Positions 5,662-9,727 of a DNA stretch of 9,727 bases are shown here, one piece after another. Source of the DNA: CAYLOC01 sp964385195 (GTDB taxonomy: Bacteria; Actinomycetota; Actinomycetes; Propionibacteriales; Nocardioidaceae); contig CAYLOC010000130.1 of NCBI GenBank assembly GCA_964385195.1, positions 1 to 9,727 on the forward strand, in the 5' to 3' direction. How positions within the stretch are numbered: the first letter of the stretch is position 1; every line of letters begins with the position of its first letter. Position numbers and translations under genes: made by a program. The notes beneath the pieces are model-generated. The model saw only the letters and a list, made by a program, of their open reading frames with translations, did no database searches and was not told where the DNA came from.

Positions 5662-6799
5662 AGGACCGGTACGGCCCGACCAGCTGCGCACGGGCAGTCG
5701 GGACCGCCGCGTCCCGCAGAGCATGCCGGGTCCCGTCGGCGGGCCATGGTCCCACGCCACGACCGAACATGGCCGGAACGGCCACCATCGCTGCCGACGT
5801 GCCCAAGAGTGACCGTCCGGGCTCCACGACCGTGGCGGACACCCATCGCGCCGGCCGGGTCATCAACGCCAGGGCGGCAGCCACAGCGGCGACCGACACC
5901 ACCCCCAGACCCCAGGGAGTCCGCAACCAGCCGACCGCGAACCCGCCGACGGTCACCACCGCGAGGACTCCGGCCCCGTGCAGCAGGTAGGCGTACAACG
6001 TGTGCGCGCCCAGCCCGGTGAGCCGCGTCCGGGCGGCCGGCACCAACGACAGCACCGCGGCAACCACCGCACACGCGGCCGCGAGCAGTCCGAGCCGCAC
6101 CGCCATCCCGGGAACCGGCGCCGTCCCCAACTCGCCATAGTTGTACTGCCAGCGGACCCACCCGACCTCGGAGTGCGCCGCCGCGGCCGCGCTTCCGGCC
6201 ACCGCAGCGGCCAGCACCGGTACGGCAGCGACCCGCGCCATCGGCGTACGCAGTGCCGCGAAGTGCCGGGGGGACAGCCAGAGGCCGATGACGAAGAACG
6301 GCACCAACCCCAGGGCCTTCGCCACTGCCAGCGTGTCGGTGCTGCACAGCCCACCCACGAGCGAGACCGCGACGGCCAGGGGGATCGCGAACCATCCCGG
6401 GAGGCGGCGCCACGCCGGGGCGGACAGCCGCCAGAGCAACAACGCCACCAGGAACCACATGATCCAGGTGGGTGCGAGCAGGTTGTGCTGCACCGCTTCG
6501 TGCTCCGCCTGTGCGCGGAACGTCTCGTAGCAGAACTCGAAGACCACGTAGGGGAGGCAGAGCCCCAGCACGAGCCCGCGCAGCGTCCGCCACGTCAGCC
6601 GGACGTTCCGGGAGAGGTAGCCGGCGATGAGCACGAACGCTGGCATGTGGAACAGGTAGACGAAGAAGTACGCGACATCGATCGCGAAGACGTCACGGAG
6701 CTCGGTCCACGTGTGCCCGACGACGACGAGTACCACGAGCGCGAGCTTCGCGTTGTCGAGGTACGCGTCGCGTCCGGCGGTGTCCTGGGGCGAAGACAT
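5657..6799 (-). CDS. Acyltransferase family 3 membrane protein (fucose 4-O-acetylase-like)
   Basis: The 380-aa polytopic membrane protein has about ten hydrophobic segments. The N-terminus RDAYLDNAKLALVVLVVVGHT has the family hallmark, an R...D..K helix ending in VVGH with His29 as the likely catalytic residue, followed by FHMPAFVLIAGYLSR. Members of this family O-acylate carbohydrates or lipids on the cell envelope or in secreted polymers, using cytoplasmic acyl-CoA. The donor, acceptor and product cannot be read from the sequence, and no glycan-synthesis genes are in the window. The start ATG (6799-6797) is chosen because the family motif begins about 10 residues later and a TANNNT box ends 7 nt upstream. 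The frame stays open into the N gap, but that has no coding support. The tail after the last membrane segment (about 50 residues) is not family-conserved to my eye. Confidence 0.88.
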   Translation of the reverse strand: MSSPQDTAGRDAYLDNAKLALVVLVVVGHTWTELRDVFAIDVAYFFVYLFHMPAFVLIAGYLSRNVRLTWRTLRGLVLGLCLPYVVFEFCYETFRAQAEHEAVQHNLLAPTWIMWFLVALLLWRLSAPAWRRLPGWFAIPLAVAVSLVGGLCSTDTLAVAKALGLVPFFVIGLWLSPRHFAALRTPMARVAAVPVLAAAVAGSAAAAAHSEVGWVRWQYNYGELGTAPVPGMAVRLGLLAAACAVVAAVLSLVPAARTRLTGLGAHTLYAYLLHGAGVLAVVTVGGFAVGWLRTPWGLGVVSVAAVAAALALMTRPARWVSATVVEPGRSLLGTSAAMVAVPAMFGRGVGPWPADGTRHALRDAAVPTARAQLVGPYRSW

Positions 6800-6806
6800 C
6801 ACCTCG

Positions 6807-6812
6807 ACCGTA
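6807..6812 (-). promoter_or_regulatory. Possible leaderless -10 box of the acyltransferase gene
   Basis: TACGGT on the minus strand ends 7 nt before the ATG, placing transcription start at the initiating codon. I see no good -35 hexamer; the expected position abuts the G-rich tandem repeat. GAGG in the 7-nt gap is too close to the ATG to be a good Shine-Dalgarno. Confidence 0.4.
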
Positions 6813-6835
6813 CCGCGGCAACCTCGCATCTCCAT

Positions 6836-6971
6836 GGGGGAGCGCATGGGGGGAGCGCANNNNNNNNNNNNNNNNNNNNNNNNNNNNNNNNNNNNNNNNN
6901 NNNNNNNNNNNNNNNNNNNNNNNNNNNNNNNNNNNNNNNNNNNNNNNNNNNNNNNNNNNGGGGGGAGCGCA
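6836..6971. repeat. G-rich tandem repeat, unit about 12-13 bp, interrupted by an assembly gap
   Basis: Three copies of GGGGG(G)AGCGCA are visible on the plus strand: 6836-6846, 6848-6859 and, beyond the gap, 6960-6971. The first two are joined by a single T. Copies touch both edges of the N run, so the array almost certainly continues through it; the true copy number and length are unknown. The runs of five or six Gs could form G-quadruplexes on the plus strand, which would explain the sequencing failure. The array sits just upstream of the acyltransferase promoter position. Confidence 0.8.
6860..6959. other. Assembly gap (100 N)
   Basis: Exactly 100 Ns, the conventional placeholder for a gap of unknown size. 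Any frame translated through it is meaningless. It lies wholly in the region between rpoC and the acyltransferase gene, inside the tandem repeat. Confidence 0.98.
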
Positions 6972-6999
6972 AGGCAAACAGCCCCTGTCCTAGGCGAAC

Positions 7000-7039
7000 T
7001 TGCCTTGTAGACGGTCCATCTGGACCGTCTACAAGGCAA
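7000..7039 (-). terminator. Perfect 19-bp inverted repeat after rpoC, likely terminator
   Basis: The arms at 7000-7018 and 7021-7039 are perfectly complementary, with only TC between them (in RNA an 18-bp stem with a 4-nt loop is more likely). The structure begins 19 nt after the rpoC stop codon in the direction of transcription. No U-tract follows; the minus strand continues GTTCGCC. Strong hairpins without a U-trail have been described as terminators in actinobacteria. Position and symmetry make termination of the rpoB-rpoC transcript the best reading, though RNA stabilisation is possible. Confidence 0.7.
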
Positions 7040-7058
7040 ACGCGGCCGGGCCGACCTG

Positions 7059-9727
7059 CTAGTTCTGGTACGACCCGAAGTCGAAGTCGTCCAGGGCGAC
7101 CGACTCGCCAGAGGTGTGGCTGAAGTCGTAGTTGTAACTGTCGTAGTCGATGGAGTACGCCGCCGCGCGGGCCTCCTCTGTCGGCTCCACCGCGATGTCG
7201 CGGTACCGCTCGAGGCCGGTCCCCGCCGGGATGAGCTTGCCGAGGATCACGTTCTCCTTCAGCCCGTCCAGCGAGTCCGACCGCGCGTGGATCGCCGCGT
7301 CGGTGAGGACCCGCGTGGTCTCCTGGAAGGAGGCCGCCGAGAGCCACGACTCCGTCGCCAGCGACGCCTTCGTGATCCCCATCAGCACCGGCCGGCCGGA
7401 GGCAGGGGTGCCGCCCTCGGAGACCACCCGGCGGTTCTCGCCTTCGAACCGCACCCGGTCGACGAGATCACCGGTGAGCAGGGTGGAGTCGCCCTGGTCG
7501 ATGACGGTGATCCGCCGAAGCATCTGCCGGATGATGATCTCGATGTGCTTGTCGTGGATCGACACGGCCTGTCGGCGGTAGACCTCCTGCACCTGGTCGA
7601 CCAGGTGCTCCTGGGCCCTGCGCGGGCCGAGGACCCGCAGGATGTCCTGGGGGTCGGCCTTGCCGACCGTGAGCTGCTGGCCCACCTCGACGTGCTGGCC
7701 GTCCTCCACCAGCAACCGGGCCCGCTTGGTGACGGTGGCCGACTCCTCGTCGGAGCCGTCGTCGGGCACCACGATGATCTTGCGGTGCTTCTCGGTCTCC
7801 TCCAGCCGCACCCGGCCCGAGCTCTCCGCGATCGGCGCCTTGCCCTTCGGCGTACGGGCCTCGAACAGCTCGACCACCCGGGGCAGACCCTCGGTGATGT
7901 CGTCGCCGCCGGAGGTCACACCGCCGGTGTGGAACGTCCGCATGGTCAGCTGGGTCCCGGGCTCACCGATCGACTGGGCGGCGATGATGCCCACCGCCTC
8001 GCCGATGTCGACCAGCTTGCCGGTCGCCAACGAGCGGCCGTAGCACATCGCGCACGTCCCGGTCTTGGCGTCGCAGGTCAGCACCGAGCGGACCTTCACC
8101 TGGGTCACACCGGCCGCGATGAGCCCGTCGATCAAGACATCGCCGATGTCCTGGCCGGCCTGGGCGATCACCTCACCGGTCTCGGGGTGCTCGACGTCGA
8201 CCGCCAGGGTCCGCGCGTACGCCGAGGTCTCGACGTACTCGTCCCGGACGACGGTGCCGTCGTCGTTGCGTGCGCCGATGATCTTGGCGACGCCGCGTTC
8301 GGTGCCGCAGTCCTCCTCACGGATGATGAGGTCCTGCGAGACGTCCACGAGCCGCCGGGTGAGGTACCCGGAGTCCGCGGTGCGCAGTGCGGTGTCGGCG
8401 AGGCCCTTGCGGGCGCCGTGGGAGGCGATGAAGTACTCCGCCACCGACAGGCCCTCCCGGAAGTTGGCCTTGATCGGGGTCGGGATGATCTCGCCCTTGG
8501 GGTTGGCCACCAGACCACGCATGCCGGCGATCTGACGGACCTGGGTCATGTTCCCGCGCGCCCCGGAGCTGACGATCATGTAGATCGGGTTGGTCGGGTC
8601 GAAACTGGCCTCCATCTCGTCGGCCACCTTGATCGTGGCGGAGTTCCAGATCTCGATCAGCTCCTGACGACGCTCCTCGTCGGTGATCAGGCCCCGCTCG
8701 TACTGCTGCTGGACCTTCTGCGCCTGCGACTCGTACCCGCTGAGCACCTTCGTCTTGTCGATGTCGGTGACGACGTCCTCGATGGAGATGGTGACTCCGG
8801 ACCGGGTGGCCCAGTGGAAACCGGTGTCCTTGAGGTTGTCCAGCGCGTGTGCGACGGCGACCTTGGTGTAGCGCTCGGCAAGGTCGTTGACGATCTTGCC
8901 GAGTTGCTTCTTGCCCACCTCGGCGTTGACGTAGGCGTAGTCGTCGGGCAGGGCCTCGTTGAAGATGGCCCGGCCCAGAGTGGTCTCCAGCGTCAGCGGG
9001 TGCCCGAACTCCCATCCCTCCGGAGTCGGCGTACCCAGCGGCGGGGTGATGTCGGTGAGCCGGATGCGCACCTTGCTCTGCAACGCGATCTCGCCGCGGT
9101 CCAGTGCCATCACCGCTTCCTGGTACGACGAGAACGCCCGTCCCTCGCCAGGCATGCCATCGCGGTCGGCGGTGAGGTAGTAGATCCCGATGATCATGTC
9201 CTGGGTCGGCATCGTCACCGGGCGGCCGTCGGCGGGCTTCAAGATGTTGTTGGTGGACAGCATCAGGATCCGCGCCTCGGCCTGCGCCTCCGCGGACAAC
9301 GGCAGGTGGACCGCCATCTGGTCACCGTCGAAGTCGGCGTTGAACGCGGTGCAGACCAGCGGGTGGATCTGGATGGCCTTGCCCTCGATCAGCTGCGGCT
9401 CGAACGCCTGGATGCCCAGTCGGTGCAGGGTCGGAGCGCGGTTCAAGAGCACCGGGTGCTCGGTGATGACCTCCTCCAACACATCCCACACGATGGGGCG
9501 GCTGCGCTCGACCATCCGCTTGGCGCTCTTGATGTTCTGTGCATGGTTGAGGTCCACCAGCCGCTTCATCACGAACGGCTTGAACAACTCAAGCGCCATC
9601 TGCTTGGGCAGGCCGCACTGGTGCAGTTTCAGCTGGGGGCCGACCACGATCACCGACCGGCCGGAGTAGTCCACGCGCTTGCCGAGCAGGTTCTGGCGGA
9701 ACCGGCCCTGCTTGCCCTTGAGCATGT
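7059..9727 (-). CDS. rpoC: DNA-directed RNA polymerase subunit beta', C-terminal part
   Basis: This is the subunit that carries the catalytic Mg2+ of RNA polymerase. The frame is open at the window edge; 889 codons (the first incomplete) are visible, so the N-terminal zinc ribbon and clamp region are outside. Numbering from the first visible Met at 9725: the catalytic NADFDGDQ motif is at 129-136, with Asp131, 133 and 135 binding Mg2+. The bridge-helix region (NFREGLSVAEYF to SGYLTRRLVD) is at about 421-461. The second zinc site is Cys473, 551, 558 and 561, and the trigger loop (SIGEPGTQLTMRTFH) is at about 585-599 with Met595, Arg596 and His599. No long insertion is seen between the bridge helix and trigger loop. 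The C-terminus ends in DFGSYQN and TAG, followed by the inverted repeat. Intact in all visible parts. Confidence 0.99.
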   Translation of the reverse strand, partial: MLKGKQGRFRQNLLGKRVDYSGRSVIVVGPQLKLHQCGLPKQMALELFKPFVMKRLVDLNHAQNIKSAKRMVERSRPIVWDVLEEVITEHPVLLNRAPTLHRLGIQAFEPQLIEGKAIQIHPLVCTAFNADFDGDQMAVHLPLSAEAQAEARILMLSTNNILKPADGRPVTMPTQDMIIGIYYLTADRDGMPGEGRAFSSYQEAVMALDRGEIALQSKVRIRLTDITPPLGTPTPEGWEFGHPLTLETTLGRAIFNEALPDDYAYVNAEVGKKQLGKIVNDLAERYTKVAVAHALDNLKDTGFHWATRSGVTISIEDVVTDIDKTKVLSGYESQAQKVQQQYERGLITDEERRQELIEIWNSATIKVADEMEASFDPTNPIYMIVSSGARGNMTQVRQIAGMRGLVANPKGEIIPTPIKANFREGLSVAEYFIASHGARKGLADTALRTADSGYLTRRLVDVSQDLIIREEDCGTERGVAKIIGARNDDGTVVRDEYVETSAYARTLAVDVEHPETGEVIAQAGQDIGDVLIDGLIAAGVTQVKVRSVLTCDAKTGTCAMCYGRSLATGKLVDIGEAVGIIAAQSIGEPGTQLTMRTFHTGGVTSGGDDITEGLPRVVELFEARTPKGKAPIAESSGRVRLEETEKHRKIIVVPDDGSDEESATVTKRARLLVEDGQHVEVGQQLTVGKADPQDILRVLGPRRAQEHLVDQVQEVYRRQAVSIHDKHIEIIIRQMLRRITVIDQGDSTLLTGDLVDRVRFEGENRRVVSEGGTPASGRPVLMGITKASLATESWLSAASFQETTRVLTDAAIHARSDSLDGLKENVILGKLIPAGTGLERYRDIAVEPTEEARAAAYSIDYDSYNYDFSHTSGESVALDDFDFGSYQN

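Noticed and set aside
4217..5812. A 531-codon plus-strand open frame across the amidase gene
   Set aside because: Low-complexity Gly/Arg/Gln-rich translation without domains; it is the complement of a complete amidase gene with an intact catalytic triad.
6800..7039. Extension of the acyltransferase coding frame upstream through the gap
   Set aside because: The open frame depends on Ns and on the tandem repeat. The family's N-terminal motif lies just after ATG 6799, and the frame otherwise runs back into the rpoC terminator hairpin.
5978..7123. A 381-codon plus-strand open frame through the N gap
   Set aside because: It survives only because Ns do not give stops, and it is antisense to the acyltransferase gene.

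Overview
This is a strongly GC-rich window with GTG starts and purine-rich Shine-Dalgarno sequences. It carries the rpoC / rpsL-rpsG-fusA-tuf ('str') region of an actinobacterial chromosome. Protein sequences such as RpsG (156 aa), EF-G (700 aa) and the C-terminal part of RpoC look actinobacterial, perhaps Propionibacteriales or Nocardioides-like; that finer placement is only an impression. All genes I accept lie on the minus strand, so the biological order runs from high to low coordinates.

Layout in transcription order: (1) the C-terminal two thirds of rpoC (9727-7059), open at the window edge. (2) A perfect 19-bp inverted repeat just after the rpoC stop, then a G-rich tandem repeat interrupted by a 100-N assembly gap. 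(3) Three genes that do not belong to the str operon: a membrane acyltransferase-3 family protein (6799-5657), an amidase-signature hydrolase (5626-4193) and a conserved-looking hypothetical protein with a ribbon-helix-helix-like C-terminus (4138-3614). (4) A good housekeeping promoter (TTGACC, 17 bp, TAGTCT) and a leader of about 228 nt. (5) rpsL (3333-2959), rpsG (2959-2489), fusA (2391-289) and the first 75 codons of tuf (226-1), which runs off the window.

The str genes act together in translation: S12 and S7 build the 30S decoding centre and head, EF-G translocates, and EF-Tu delivers aminoacyl-tRNA. rpoC encodes the beta' subunit of RNA polymerase. The three genes between the two blocks have no obvious link to these processes. 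They share one striking trait: each has a TANNNT -10 box 6-7 nt before its ATG and no usable Shine-Dalgarno, the arrangement expected of leaderless mRNAs.

I see no mobile element, CRISPR array, tRNA/rRNA gene or defence system. The parts most worth a second look are the repeat-and-symmetry-rich non-coding segments (6836-7041 and 4123-4188) and the hypothetical RHH-like gene, not the coding content, which is mostly housekeeping.
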